Origin: JALYNX01 sp963780755
GTDB lineage: Bacteria; Actinomycetota; Acidimicrobiia; Spongiisociales; ZC4RG35
DNA: 64,000 nucleotides
Reading direction: 5' to 3'
Assembly (NCBI GenBank): GCA_963780755.1
Contig: CAWACX010000002.1
Coordinates: 970,396-1,034,395, forward strand
Shown here: piece by piece, positions 37,902 through 46,799 of the stretch
Layout of the letters: each line of letters starts with the position of its first letter
Position numbering within the stretch: the first letter of the stretch is position 1
The notes under the pieces: model-generated
Told to the model about the DNA's origin: nothing
What the model saw: only the letters and a program-made list of their open reading frames with translations
Database searches by the model: none
Translations under genes and position numbers: made by a program

Positions 37902-38381
37902 GTGGTCGAGAAAAGCGACATCGAGACGTTCTACCGGCTCCACGCTGGGCAGGTCCATTCCTACCTCGTATCTCTATGCCGCGACCGTGCCTTGGCGGAG
38001 GATCTGATGCAAGACACCTTCATCAAGGCGACGCGGGCTCTCGGCGGGTACCGGGGGGGAAGTCCGAAAGCCTGGCTGTTCGCAATCGCCCGAACAGTCT
38101 TCCTGGACGACCTGCGCCGACAGGCGAAACGGCCGTCACCCTCCGAGGAGATCGAAGTCGCCAGTCCACCCGATCACGACCCCGTGGAGCAGGATGCCAT
38201 CGAACGCGCCCTCGGATCTCTCCCGGAGCGTCAGCGCTCCGCATTGATCCTGGCCGACCGCATCGGGATGAGCGGCCCCGAATTGGCAGCGACTCTCGGG
38301 ATTTCCGAAGGGGCTTCTCGGGTGTTGGTCCACAGGGCCCGGCAAGGGTTTCGGATTGCCTACGAACGGGACGCGAAATGA
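37902..38381 (+). CDS. ECF RNA polymerase sigma factor
   Basis: 159 residues. Region 2 is FYRLHAGQVHSYLVSLCRD and AEDLMQDTFIKATRAL, with the -10 interacting stretch near LFAIARTVFLDDLRRQAK. Region 4 is LGSLPERQRSALILADRIGMSGPELAATLGISEGASRVLVHRARQ, a helix-turn-helix that recognises the -35 box. The start is GTG 37902. The downstream anti-sigma ATG overlaps its stop, the standard arrangement for a sigma with its regulator. Confidence 0.93.
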   Translation: MVEKSDIETFYRLHAGQVHSYLVSLCRDRALAEDLMQDTFIKATRALGGYRGGSPKAWLFAIARTVFLDDLRRQAKRPSPSEEIEVASPPDHDPVEQDAIERALGSLPERQRSALILADRIGMSGPELAATLGISEGASRVLVHRARQGFRIAYERDAK

Positions 38382-39466
38382 CACACGATGAGGTCCAGGA
38401 CCTGCTCGAGGGCTATGTCGACGAGACACTCGACCGAGCCACACGTAAGGAGGTCGATGCCCATCTCGCTACCTGTGACGAGTGTCGGGCCGTTCTCGAA
38501 GGGGTGGCGCCAGTCGATCTAGGCTCGATCGAGCCTTCTACTTGGACCCAACGTGACATGCGTCGAGCGGTTCGCCGATCCATGCTCCGGGTGGCCGTCG
38601 ATGTCGTCCTTCTCGTCATCGCGGCGACCCTGGTGGCATGGCTGGTCTCCTTGACCTTGATACAACCGCTGGTGATCAATCGGGGCGGCCGGGCCGATGC
38701 GGCCACCATCGCCACCGTTGATCTGGCGGTCATGTTCAATCCGGGGGCCACTGTCACCGAATACAACTACCAGACCAATCTCCTCTCACGAACATCCCAA
38801 GTAGCCGTGTCGATGCCAGTGGGCGCATTGCCCAGAGAGCTCGGAAGCATCGAGTCCAAGATCGGACCGCTTGCCTTTGGTGACGCCAATGGTGGGAGGT
38901 TGTTTCCTCTTCTGTCCGGCTTGGAAGAGGCAATCGGGGGTCAGGATCAACTGGAGGCAGTCGACGATGGAACGGTCGCGACCGTGTTGTTGCGGTACGA
39001 GACACCTCTCGAGACGGGTGCGGCGGCTGATCTCGTCGACAGCGATGCCGATGTCCGCGTCGTTTGGGCCGGGTTCTCAGTAGGTGAAGGCGCGGAGCTG
39101 GCGTCGGCCGGCGTTCTCGGATACGGGACCTGTGGCTCCCCACCGATCGAGGTTGCTTCAGGTTCGAGCGGCGGGGGCAGCGGAGGCTGGCTCGGCGGGC
39201 CGGCATCGATCGACGGTGCTTCAGGTGAGACGCGACGAGCCGTGGACAACTTGATCGATCACCCAGATCTCCTCGAAGGGATCGGCGTATCTCCCCAAGA
39301 CGCCAAGTCGGTCCGCTCCGAGCTGGACAACCCGGGCGTGGCGTCACTGGTGGTGACCGGGCCCACACCTGAAATCATCGATTTCATCGAGGAGGCCGCA
39401 CCGGATGTCACACATGTGCTCGCCATCGACTTCACGAATTGGTTCCAACCCGTCTGCGGAAGGTGA
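38378..39466 (+). CDS. Membrane anti-sigma factor with zinc-finger N-terminus
   Basis: 362 residues. The cytoplasmic N-terminus holds the anti-sigma zinc motif HLATCDECRAVL (HxxxCxxC). One span (VAVDVVLLVIAATLVAWLVSL) follows near residue 75, then a long extracytoplasmic region. That region contains PGATVTEYNYQTNLLSR and a glycine-rich tract GSSGGGSGGWLGGP, ending TNWFQPVCGR. It would hold the sigma factor until an envelope signal is received. The extracytoplasmic sensor domain does not match a family known to me. Confidence 0.88.
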   Translation: MTHDEVQDLLEGYVDETLDRATRKEVDAHLATCDECRAVLEGVAPVDLGSIEPSTWTQRDMRRAVRRSMLRVAVDVVLLVIAATLVAWLVSLTLIQPLVINRGGRADAATIATVDLAVMFNPGATVTEYNYQTNLLSRTSQVAVSMPVGALPRELGSIESKIGPLAFGDANGGRLFPLLSGLEEAIGGQDQLEAVDDGTVATVLLRYETPLETGAAADLVDSDADVRVVWAGFSVGEGAELASAGVLGYGTCGSPPIEVASGSSGGGSGGWLGGPASIDGASGETRRAVDNLIDHPDLLEGIGVSPQDAKSVRSELDNPGVASLVVTGPTPEIIDFIEEAAPDVTHVLAIDFTNWFQPVCGR

Positions 39467-39471
39467 CAGCT

Positions 39472-40182
39472 ATGACCATGTATCGAGACATTCGGAGAAA
39501 CCGCCGCTGGGTCCTGATCGGAGTCGCGCTCGGATACGGGATGTCTCTCGCCCTCCTTGTCTTGGGTGTTGTCAACATGTGGACCGACTTTGGTGAGATG
39601 CTGGGGTCGGTTGCCCTGGCCACGAGTGCCGCGATAGCTCCCTCCCTGGGCTGGCTGTCCCTGGACCGGCGACCCGGGCTGTTGCCGGCTGCAGCCCTGG
39701 CCTCGTTGATCACCGGGCTGCTCACTCTCGTGTTGCTTCCCATTGCCTTTGTGGTGTCCTTGATCTGGATGCAGGCATGGTGGCGTCGCCCGGTGAAAGT
39801 AGAGGTTTCGAGAGGGCAGTGGTGGTCGGGGGTGGCTCTGGGGATGTCGGCGGCCGTTGCCGTCTTCGTTCTCTTCGTGCACCTCGACCCGGTCTGCACC
39901 GAGACCATGGCCGATGGAACGGTGGTGGAAGTCGATCCCGCAGAGCACGGCTTTCCCTCGGGCTGGACTCTCGGGTCTCCCAACTCCGTCATCGGGAGCG
40001 AGACGGGGTTCGGAGGCACGGTCGCCAGTTCCTGCAGCTCCGACACCATCGTCTGGGGCGAGGCGCTGGCGTCCCTCGTCGTCAGCCTGGGGGCGATGGG
40101 CGCTGCTGCACGGTGGTGGCCGGTCAACGCCGAACACCGTTCCAAAGACTCTCTCGACGTTGGGACTGCTCCACCGACCTAA
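39472..40182 (+). CDS. Membrane protein of the sigma/anti-sigma operon
   Basis: 236 residues with five or six hydrophobic stretches (WVLIGVALGYGMSLALLVLGVVNMW, LPAAALASLITGLLTLVLLPIAFVVSLIW). A long loop holds two cysteines (DPVCTETMADG ... ASSCSSDTIV). It starts at ATG 39472, five bases after the anti-sigma stop, so it belongs to the same operon and may sense or respond to the same signal. No family recognised. Confidence 0.75.
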   Translation: MTMYRDIRRNRRWVLIGVALGYGMSLALLVLGVVNMWTDFGEMLGSVALATSAAIAPSLGWLSLDRRPGLLPAAALASLITGLLTLVLLPIAFVVSLIWMQAWWRRPVKVEVSRGQWWSGVALGMSAAVAVFVLFVHLDPVCTETMADGTVVEVDPAEHGFPSGWTLGSPNSVIGSETGFGGTVASSCSSDTIVWGEALASLVVSLGAMGAAARWWPVNAEHRSKDSLDVGTAPPT

Positions 40183-40191
40183 CGTGACCGG

Positions 40192-40941
40192 ATGGTTCAG
40201 GTAGCGATCTCAGGGGCAGGGGGGAAGTTGGCGACTGCGATCGCTGACGCGGTGGTCGCCACCGACGACCTCGAGCTGGCCGGCCTTTTCAACCCCAATC
40301 GGGTCGGAGTCGAACTTCATGGTGTCACCGTCGTCGGAGACCCGTCGCAGATCGAGGCCGAGGTGATGGTGGAGACAGCCCATCCCGATGACGTTTTCGA
40401 CAACCTGGCCATCTGGAAGGCGGCGGGCATGGCAGCTGTGGTCGGCACCTCCGGGTTCACCCCGGATCGTCTCGCGTCGTTGCGCGAGATGTGGGGGGAA
40501 TCGGGCCCGCCGTGTCTGGTTGTCCCCAACTTCTCGATCGGAGCGGTGTTGATGATGCGCTTTGCCGCCCAGGCGGCCCCCCATTTCGAGGCGGTGGAGA
40601 TCATCGAGCGCCACCACTCCGACAAGCCCGACGCCCCCTCGGGGACTGCCCTGGCATCGGCGATGGGTATCGCAGGGGCCGGGGGCAGCTCCGCGGAGAA
40701 GTCACAGGAACTGGCGCCGGGAGCACGGGGGGCAGCAGTGGAAGGAGTCCGGGTTCACTCACTACGCCTACCCGGGCTGATCTCTCAGCAGGAGGTCGCG
40801 TTGTCCAATGCGGGCGAGGTGCTCTCGATCGAGCACCTTTCGACGAGCTACGAGTCTTTCGCTTCGGGGGCGCTCACTGCGATCAGGGGAGTCCGGGGAC
40901 TGTCATCAGGGGTTCACCTGGGCCTCGATGCTGTTCTCTAG
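40192..40941 (+). CDS. dapB: 4-hydroxy-tetrahydrodipicolinate reductase DapB
   Basis: 249 residues. The Rossmann start VAISGAGGKLATAIADAV binds NAD(P)H, VGTSGF lies in the centre and EIIERHHSDKPDAPSGTA is the DapB signature that binds the substrate and holds the catalytic His. VEGVRVHSLRLPG completes the domain. It makes tetrahydrodipicolinate for lysine and diaminopimelate. The start is ATG 40192. Its 3' end overlaps the convergent SnoaL-like gene by 36 bp. Confidence 0.96.
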   Translation: MVQVAISGAGGKLATAIADAVVATDDLELAGLFNPNRVGVELHGVTVVGDPSQIEAEVMVETAHPDDVFDNLAIWKAAGMAAVVGTSGFTPDRLASLREMWGESGPPCLVVPNFSIGAVLMMRFAAQAAPHFEAVEIIERHHSDKPDAPSGTALASAMGIAGAGGSSAEKSQELAPGARGAAVEGVRVHSLRLPGLISQQEVALSNAGEVLSIEHLSTSYESFASGALTAIRGVRGLSSGVHLGLDAVL

Positions 40942-41403
40942 CGCGGGGAAGAAGGAGTACACCCGCTCCCCGGTGAACAGCCGCCGCTCAGGGTCCCAGG
41001 GGAAGAAAATCACGTTGCGCCACACGAGATGGTCGCCCGTGGGCTCGATCCCCAGCCAAGGCCCGAGGTGGGTGCCATCGACCACGGCCTCCTCGCAGAT
41101 TCCCTGTGGCCCGACCACGATGCTGGTCAGGGCGAACTGGATGTCGGGGAATGCCGAGAGCAGCTCCATGTAGAAGCGGGTGGCCCCGCTGTGGCCCGCC
41201 CAGCGATGACCGGTCTGCACCAACTCATAGACGCAGTCCTCGGTGAGGGTTGCCATCAGGCCTGCGATGTCCCGAGCGTCTTCCGCCTTGGAGTGCGCCT
41301 TCCATAATTCGCGCACCTCGTTGTAGTCGTCGGGGTCCCTGGCCAGGAGTTCCCGGACGTGAGGCCTCTTGTCGATCGATTCTTGGAGGAGTGGATCGGT
41401 CAT
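40906..41403 (-). CDS. SnoaL-like/nuclear transport factor 2 family protein
   Basis: 165 residues with the NTF2-like cone fold: ELWKAHSKAEDARDIAGLMATLTEDCVYEL is the first helix and strand. GATRFYMELLSAFPDIQFALTSIV and GPWLGIEPTGDHLVWRNVIFF follow. Members act as small cyclases, isomerases or ligand binders. The active-site residues cannot be assigned by eye. No operon partner is obvious. Confidence 0.82.
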   Translation of the reverse strand: MTDPLLQESIDKRPHVRELLARDPDDYNEVRELWKAHSKAEDARDIAGLMATLTEDCVYELVQTGHRWAGHSGATRFYMELLSAFPDIQFALTSIVVGPQGICEEAVVDGTHLGPWLGIEPTGDHLVWRNVIFFPWDPERRLFTGERVYSFFPALENSIEAQVNP

Positions 41404-41431
41404 ATGCCGACCCTAACCCGGTCGCGATCGG

Positions 41432-42208
41432 TCAGAACACGACGACGGTGAGCGCGCCGATGGCCACGCAATAGATGGCGAAAGGGAGCAGCCCAACCCG
41501 CTTCAGGACCGACATCAGCCAGCCAATGGCCAGATACCCGGTGATCCCGGCGACCACCATCCCCACTATCAACGATGGCTCGAATTCGCCACTGCCCCAT
41601 AGCTCATAGAGCTGGAGTAACCCGGCTCCAGTCACGGCAGGGATTCCGAGTAGGAAGGAGTAGCGGGCCGCTTCCAGAGGGTCGAACTTGCGGGCGCTGC
41701 CGACCGACATCGTCGTACCAGATCGTGAGATCCCGGGGATGAGCGCCAGGGCTTGGGCGAGACCGATCAAGATCGAGTCGAACACCCGCATGTCGAGGAT
41801 CCGGCGATGGCCCTTGGCGAGCAGGTAGCCCAGGTAGAGGATCATGCCGTTCCCGATCAGCGCCCAGCCGACGTTCGAGATCGTGTCCCCGAATTGATCC
41901 AGCTCGTCGGCAAGGGGCAGCCCGAAGATCACGGCAGGGATGGTCCCGATCGCAACCATGACCGCGATCTTGCGCCCCTCGGGGTCGCTCTTGAAGCGGA
42001 CGACCTTTGCCAGGTCGTGTCGGAAATAGAAGAACATCGCGGCCAGGGTCCCGAGATGGAGCACTGCAGTTGTTGCAAGGCTCGGCGGCTGCACGTCGAA
42101 CCCGAGCTCGGCGAGAAGGGCCGGGATCACTATTAGATGGCCGTCGGAGGAGACGGGGAGGAACTCGGTTACACCCTGGATGAGTCCCCAAATGACCGCG
42201 GCGAGCAC
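41432..42208 (-). CDS. uppP: Undecaprenyl-diphosphatase UppP
   Basis: 258 residues with about eight membrane helices. GVTEFLPVSSDGHL is the catalytic box 1 and LIPGISRSGTTMSVG the phosphate-binding box 2 of the BacA/UppP family. It dephosphorylates undecaprenyl diphosphate to recycle the peptidoglycan lipid carrier. The start is GTG 42208. Confidence 0.96.
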   Translation of the reverse strand: MLAAVIWGLIQGVTEFLPVSSDGHLIVIPALLAELGFDVQPPSLATTAVLHLGTLAAMFFYFRHDLAKVVRFKSDPEGRKIAVMVAIGTIPAVIFGLPLADELDQFGDTISNVGWALIGNGMILYLGYLLAKGHRRILDMRVFDSILIGLAQALALIPGISRSGTTMSVGSARKFDPLEAARYSFLLGIPAVTGAGLLQLYELWGSGEFEPSLIVGMVVAGITGYLAIGWLMSVLKRVGLLPFAIYCVAIGALTVVVF

Positions 42209-42224
42209 GGCGGCACGGTAATGG

Positions 42225-42743
42225 TCAGGGAGTCACAACCAAGATCGCAATCCGGCCCTCGGCGGCCGCGGCGGCCACTTCTGCCGCGTGCTCGGGTGCC
42301 ACGGCAACGCTTCCCATTCCCGAGCCCAGAGGGTCTTCGCTTGCCACCGCGGCGACCACGGCCTCGATGCTCTGACTGGTGTCGAGTAGGACTACGCGGG
42401 CCTCATCCCCCCGGTCGGCACCTTGGGGAACCGTGGTGTCGAACTGCCACCAACCGCTGGGTATCCCTTCATCGTTCGGCCCCAGGTGGGAGGCGAGAAT
42501 CGGATCACCGCCGGCTATGTCCACCAGGGCGACCCCGTCGAGCACAACCTCGCCCATCAGCCCGGCGGGCACCTCGCGGAGCTCGCTGTTCCAGTCACCG
42601 ACTTCCTCGCCGGCGACGATGTCGACGGTCGCAAAGGGGTGGGCAACACTCGGATCGGGCCTCAATTCGACCCAGGTCGCCACGGCGACGATGAGAGTTG
42701 CTGCTATCCAACGGCCCCAGGGCGGAGTCTGCAGCCAGAGCAC
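42225..42743 (-). CDS. SAF-domain protein (CpaB/RcpC-like)
   Basis: 172 residues. A basic start and one span (GRWIAATLIVAVATWVEL) are followed by a SAF-like beta domain (ATVDIVAGEEVGDWNSELREVPAGLMGEVVLDG). A second half of alternating strands ends GRIAILVVTP. Similar proteins lie next to fmdB in actinobacteria. GTG 42743 is a reasonable start; the long frame upstream is the shadow of fmdB. A pilus or envelope role is possible, but no pilus genes are nearby. Confidence 0.75.
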   Translation of the reverse strand: MLWLQTPPWGRWIAATLIVAVATWVELRPDPSVAHPFATVDIVAGEEVGDWNSELREVPAGLMGEVVLDGVALVDIAGGDPILASHLGPNDEGIPSGWWQFDTTVPQGADRGDEARVVLLDTSQSIEAVVAAVASEDPLGSGMGSVAVAPEHAAEVAAAAAEGRIAILVVTP

Positions 42744-42783
42744 GATTCGACGGTACGGAGCGCCCCCGGTCGGGGGAAGGGGT

Positions 42784-43083
42784 TCAGTCCGCGGAGGAGG
42801 AACTGGTCGTAGAAGGCGCGGGGGACTTCTCCGAGGTCGACTCCTTGGTCGAGGTGTCCTTTTTCTTGGGAGCAGGCTCCGAATTGGACTTCGACGCTGA
42901 CTTCGACGCCCTGGCGTCGGTGCTGTAGAAGCCTGATCCCTTGAAGACCACGCCGCGGGCGTGGAACACCTTCTGCAGATCGCCACCACAGGAGTCGTGG
43001 CGCTTCAGAGGCTTGTCGGAGAAGGACTGGAACACCTCGATGGTGTCCCCGCACGACTTGCAGACGTACTCGTAGGTAGGCAT
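42784..43083 (-). CDS. FmdB-type zinc-ribbon protein
   Basis: 99 residues. MPTYEYVCKSCGDTIEVFQSF with DSCGGDL forms the regulatory zinc ribbon of the FmdB family (CxxC...C). The C-terminus is a long lysine/serine/acidic tail (SASKSNSEPAPKKKDTSTKE) that looks disordered. The function of the family is not settled. Starts at ATG 43083. The gene order fmdB, galU, moeA resembles mycobacteria. Confidence 0.9.
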   Translation of the reverse strand: MPTYEYVCKSCGDTIEVFQSFSDKPLKRHDSCGGDLQKVFHARGVVFKGSGFYSTDARASKSASKSNSEPAPKKKDTSTKESTSEKSPAPSTTSSSSAD

Positions 43084-43175
43084 GTAGATCTGACCGCTTG
43101 GAAGGGGGTGAGGAGAATCGTACAACCGGGGCTTGCTCACTTCCATTCCGGTCCCGGTCAATATCATCTCCCCGA

Positions 43176-43784
43176 ATGTCGACCACTGTGGCGATCCCGC
43201 TTGCGCTCGTCGCTGCCTACATCGTGGGCAGTATCGACTTCGCGGTGATCGTGGCTCGTATGCACGGAGTCGACATCCACGAGGCGGGCAGCGGCAATCC
43301 GGGTACCTCCAATGTGCTCCGGACCCTGGGCCGGCTCCCGGCGGTCATGGTCCTCGTCGGGGACATGTTGAAAGGCACGATTGGTGCCGCCCTGGGCTGG
43401 CTGGCGTCTGACGTCGCCGATCCCACGTTGTCCTCCTGGGCCTTCGCCGCCGGCTTCTTCGCAATGGTCGGGCACTGCTACCCGATCTTTCACAAGTTCA
43501 AGGGAGGCAAAGGGGTGGCGACCGGCGCCGGGGTCCTCCTGTTCACGGTCCCCCTCGCCGCGGTGATCGAGATCGCCTTGTGGGGGATCATCGTCAGGCT
43601 GACCAAGACCGCATCGATCGGCTCGTTGGTGATCCTGGTGATCACGATCCCGGTCCTCATCTGGCAAGGTGTCTCCGGTTGGTCCCTGGTATGGGTGGCA
43701 CTGATGATCGCCTTGGTGGTGTGGCGGCATCGGGGGAACATCCGGCGCATGGCGTCGGGAAGCGAACAGAAGGTGACGACATGA
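43176..43784 (+). CDS. plsY: Glycerol-3-phosphate acyltransferase PlsY
   Basis: 202 residues with five membrane helices. SGNPGTSNVLRTLG, GDMLKGTIGA and FKGGKGVATGAG are the PlsY motifs that bind glycerol phosphate and the acyl phosphate. The tail VVWRHRGNIRRM is conserved too. It makes lysophosphatidate, the first step in phospholipid assembly. ATG 43176 is chosen at the start of the first helix. It overlaps galU by 4 bp. Confidence 0.95.
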   Translation: MSTTVAIPLALVAAYIVGSIDFAVIVARMHGVDIHEAGSGNPGTSNVLRTLGRLPAVMVLVGDMLKGTIGAALGWLASDVADPTLSSWAFAAGFFAMVGHCYPIFHKFKGGKGVATGAGVLLFTVPLAAVIEIALWGIIVRLTKTASIGSLVILVITIPVLIWQGVSGWSLVWVALMIALVVWRHRGNIRRMASGSEQKVTT

Positions 43785-44596
43785 GCATCGATGTCGCGGT
43801 CATCCCGGCCGCCGGGCGGGGCACGAGGATGCGCCCCGCCACCCGTGTCGTCCCCAAGGCGCTGCTCACCGTGGTCGACCGGCCGGCAATTCAGTACGCG
43901 GTCGAGGAGGCGGCACGGGCCGGTGCCAGGGAGGCCGTCGTGGTCGTCGACCTCGACGTGGGCCATCTGGTGGCCCAGCACTTCAGCCTCGAAGGGCCAC
44001 TGCCCGGCCTGGAGTCGATCAAGATCCGACCTGTGGTCCAGGAAGAGCCGCTTGGCCTCGGACATGCCGTCAAGGAGGCCGCGGACACGGTCGGGGATCG
44101 CCCTTTCTTCTGCTTGTTGGCAGACAACATCGTGCGCCCTGGTGGGGACGTCCTCGAATCGCTGGCACACGGGAGCAACGAGGGCTCGACTTCGGTCGTC
44201 TGCCTGAGAGAGCTCGAAGATGAGTTTCTCTCCCGCTATGGCGTCGTGGTCCCCACATCGCCGGTGGAGGCGAGCTACCTGACGCTGGGCGGTGCCATCG
44301 AGAAGCCGGGAGTGGAATTGGCGCCCTCGCGACTCGGGTTGGTTGGGCGCTATCTGTTCACCCCGGAGGTGTTCGGGATCCTGGAGAAGACCGCTCCGGG
44401 AAGTGGAGGCGAGATCCAGCTCACCGACGCCATCGATGAACTGGGGAAGCAGGGAAGGCTGCGCGGGTTCGTAGCCGGCACGGATCTCCTCGACGTCGGC
44501 ACCCCGCTCGGGCTCCTCGAAGCGTCGGTCGAATTGGGAGAGCACCAGTTCGGCGCCGAGTTCATCGACTGGCTGGACGGGCGCACCCGGTCATGA
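43781..44596 (+). CDS. galU: UTP--glucose-1-phosphate uridylyltransferase GalU
   Basis: 271 residues. IPAAGRGTRMRPATRVVPKALLTVVDRPAIQYAVEEA is the nucleotide-binding start. QEEPLGLGHAVKEA, LLADNIV and GRYLFTPEVFGILE complete the fold. It makes UDP-glucose for cell-wall and lipid sugars. The start is ATG 43781 with AGGTG upstream. Confidence 0.95.
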   Translation: MSIDVAVIPAAGRGTRMRPATRVVPKALLTVVDRPAIQYAVEEAARAGAREAVVVVDLDVGHLVAQHFSLEGPLPGLESIKIRPVVQEEPLGLGHAVKEAADTVGDRPFFCLLADNIVRPGGDVLESLAHGSNEGSTSVVCLRELEDEFLSRYGVVVPTSPVEASYLTLGGAIEKPGVELAPSRLGLVGRYLFTPEVFGILEKTAPGSGGEIQLTDAIDELGKQGRLRGFVAGTDLLDVGTPLGLLEASVELGEHQFGAEFIDWLDGRTRS

Positions 44597-45822
44597 GGAC
44601 CCTGGAGGCGGCGCGGGCCGAGGTCCTCGACGGCATCAAGCCTTTGTCATCCGAGTTGGTCTCGATCTGGGAAGCCCTGGGGCGGGTCCTTGCCGAAGAC
44701 GTGGTTGCCGCCAGTGACGTGCCTCCCTTCCCCAACTCTGCCATGGACGGCTATGCGGTCCGTGGTTCCGACGTCGTCGAGCCCGGTGCCGTCTTGACCC
44801 TGATCGGAGAGGTCGCCGCCGGACAGGCCGCATCGGAACCGGTAGGAGCCGGCCAGGCGATCAAGATCATGACCGGGGCCCCGATGCCCGAGGGTGCGGA
44901 CACCGTGGTCAAGGTGGAAGACACAGAGGCTGTCGAGGAAAAAGTCTCGATCGGCCCCGCAGTGGAAACGGGCACCTCGGTCCGCCGAGCCGGCGGCGAC
45001 GTCGAACAGGGAGCCCGGGTGTTCGACGCCGGCACCCGCCTCACTCCGATGCATGTCGGAGTGCTGGCAACCATCGATGTCGCGGAGGTCACGGTCCACC
45101 GGCGGCCTCGCGTCGCCTTCATGTCGACCGGGGATGAGCTCATCCCGCCGGGCGGGGGTGAGCTCGGCCCGGGGATGATCAGGGACTCCAACCGGCCCAT
45201 GGTCAGCTCACTGCTCCGGGAAGCCGGTGTCGACACCGTCGACCTCGGCATCATCGCTGATGACCCCGACACGCTCCGCGCCGCGCTGGATGAAGGCTCG
45301 TCCGCCGACGTGATCGTCTCCACCGGTGGCGTCTCGATGGGTGACTATGACGTGACCAAGTTGGTCTTGGAAGGTGGCTCCGAGGTGAGCTTCTGGAAGG
45401 TGGCCATCCAGCCGGCGAAGCCGTTCGCCTTCGGACGGATCGGGGATGCACTCTTTTTCGGCCTGCCCGGCAACCCGGTGTCGGTGCTGGTCTCCTTCGA
45501 ACAGTTCTTGCGCCCGGCATTGCTGAGGCTGCAGGGAGCGACCCGGGTCCTGCGGCCCCAGGTCTCGGCGGTCGCCGGGGAGGCGATGGCCACCGATCCC
45601 GAGAAGACCGTGTTCGTCCGGGTCGTCGTCGACGGAGAGGTAGGAGGCAGGCCCCGCGTGGTCAGCTCCGGTGGCCAGGCGTCGAACGTTCTGTCCGCGG
45701 CCGCCACTGCCGATGCCTTTGCCGTGGTGCCCCGGGGTGTCGGCGCGATCGAGGCCGGTCAAGATGTGACGATCGAGTTGTTCAAGTCACCGGAGACGAG
45801 GGAGTGGGCCGATGGAATCTGA
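44593..45822 (+). CDS. moeA: Molybdopterin molybdotransferase MoeA
   Basis: 409 residues. MDGYAVRGSD, KIMTGAPMPEGADTVV, STGDELIPPGGGELGPGMIRDSN, STGGVSMGDYDV and GLPGNPVSVLVSFEQF follow the MoeA order; the domain ends in the beta-barrel C-terminus. It inserts molybdenum into adenylylated molybdopterin. Overlaps galU by 4 bp and moaC by 11 bp, so cofactor genes are tightly coupled. Confidence 0.96.
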   Translation: MRTLEAARAEVLDGIKPLSSELVSIWEALGRVLAEDVVAASDVPPFPNSAMDGYAVRGSDVVEPGAVLTLIGEVAAGQAASEPVGAGQAIKIMTGAPMPEGADTVVKVEDTEAVEEKVSIGPAVETGTSVRRAGGDVEQGARVFDAGTRLTPMHVGVLATIDVAEVTVHRRPRVAFMSTGDELIPPGGGELGPGMIRDSNRPMVSSLLREAGVDTVDLGIIADDPDTLRAALDEGSSADVIVSTGGVSMGDYDVTKLVLEGGSEVSFWKVAIQPAKPFAFGRIGDALFFGLPGNPVSVLVSFEQFLRPALLRLQGATRVLRPQVSAVAGEAMATDPEKTVFVRVVVDGEVGGRPRVVSSGGQASNVLSAAATADAFAVVPRGVGAIEAGQDVTIELFKSPETREWADGI

Positions 45823-46291
45823 TGGTCCGCTGACCCATCTCAACGAGTCCGGTGAAGCGCGGATGGTCGATGTTGGCGGCAAGGAGGTGACCGACAGGGT
45901 GGCGGTAGCGGAGGCCACGGTCGCCATGCCGCCCGAGCTCGTCGACCGCTTTTTCGCCGGCGACCTCCCCAAAGGCGACGCCCCGGCGGTGGCCCGGATC
46001 GCAGGCATCGCGGCGGCAAAGAAGACGTCCGAATTGATCCCGCTCTGTCATCCGCTACCGCTCAACGGGGTCGAAATCGACCTGGAGCGGAGTGGGCATG
46101 GAATTCGGGTGCTTGCTACGGTTTCGACCACCGGCCGCACTGGCGTCGAGATGGAGGCCATGACCGCGGTTTCGGTGGCGTCGCTCGCAATCTATGACAT
46201 GGTCAAGAGCGTCGAGCGGGGAGTGAGTGTGGAGTCGGTTCGGCTCCTCAGGAAGTCCGGAGGGAAGTCCGGGACATGGGAGAGAACTTGA
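45812..46291 (+). CDS. moaC: Cyclic pyranopterin monophosphate synthase MoaC
   Basis: 159 residues. MVDVGGKEVTDRVAVAEA, AAKKTSELIPLCHPLPL, TGVEMEAMTAVSVASLAIYDMVKS and LLRKSGGKSG are the MoaC motifs. It makes cyclic pyranopterin monophosphate in molybdenum cofactor synthesis. No moaA or moaB is seen in this window, so the pathway must be completed elsewhere. Confidence 0.96.
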   Translation: MESDGPLTHLNESGEARMVDVGGKEVTDRVAVAEATVAMPPELVDRFFAGDLPKGDAPAVARIAGIAAAKKTSELIPLCHPLPLNGVEIDLERSGHGIRVLATVSTTGRTGVEMEAMTAVSVASLAIYDMVKSVERGVSVESVRLLRKSGGKSGTWERT

Positions 46292-46353
46292 GTCGTTGAT
46301 CGAGCGGGGGTCCTCCCACTACGCTCGTCCTTGGACGGAGTCACCTGTAGGGA

Positions 46354-46794
46354 ATGTCAACTAGCGTCATCGTCGGCCTGCTGCTGATAGCCGCAATCTG
46401 GAGCGTCTATCTGCTCCCCTCCCTCTTCGGTGACCGGCAAAAGGCTCCCCTGAACTCCACTGAGGAGTTCGATCGCTGGACCCACCTCATCGCAGATGTC
46501 CAGAAACGCCCGTTCTCACGGGGTGAAGTCGGCCAGCGCGACGTGATCCGGTTGCGCCAGCGGCGGACGATGGCGGTGCTCATCGTCCTTGCACTGGTGA
46601 CCGCGGCGCTTGCCTGGTGGCAGAACTCGATGGCCCTGCTCCTGGTCCACCTCTTCGTCGACTCGCTGATTGCTCTCTATGCCGCGGCGCTCGCCCAGAT
46701 GAAGCAGCGTCGCCAGTGGCGCCTCAAAGTGACCCACGTCTCCGAACGTCCCACCGAGTGGGAGGAGCCCCAGGTCAAGGTCATCGCCAACTGA
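46354..46794 (+). CDS. Two-span membrane protein next to moaC
   Basis: 146 residues. An N-terminal span (IVGLLLIAAIWSVYLLPSLF) is followed by a soluble stretch NSTEEFDRWTHLIADVQKRP. Then MAVLIVLALVTAALAWWQNSMALLLVHLFVDSLIALYAAAL forms one or two hydrophobic helices and a basic tail. Proteins with a similar N-terminus lie next to moeA in mycobacteria (the Rv0996 position). The function is unknown. Confidence 0.75.
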   Translation: MSTSVIVGLLLIAAIWSVYLLPSLFGDRQKAPLNSTEEFDRWTHLIADVQKRPFSRGEVGQRDVIRLRQRRTMAVLIVLALVTAALAWWQNSMALLLVHLFVDSLIALYAAALAQMKQRRQWRLKVTHVSERPTEWEEPQVKVIAN

Positions 46795-46799
46795 CGGCG

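Noticed and set aside
40906..40941. 36-bp overlap of dapB and the SnoaL-like gene as a sign of a wrong call
   Set aside because: Both proteins keep family length and end sensibly; a short convergent overlap is acceptable.
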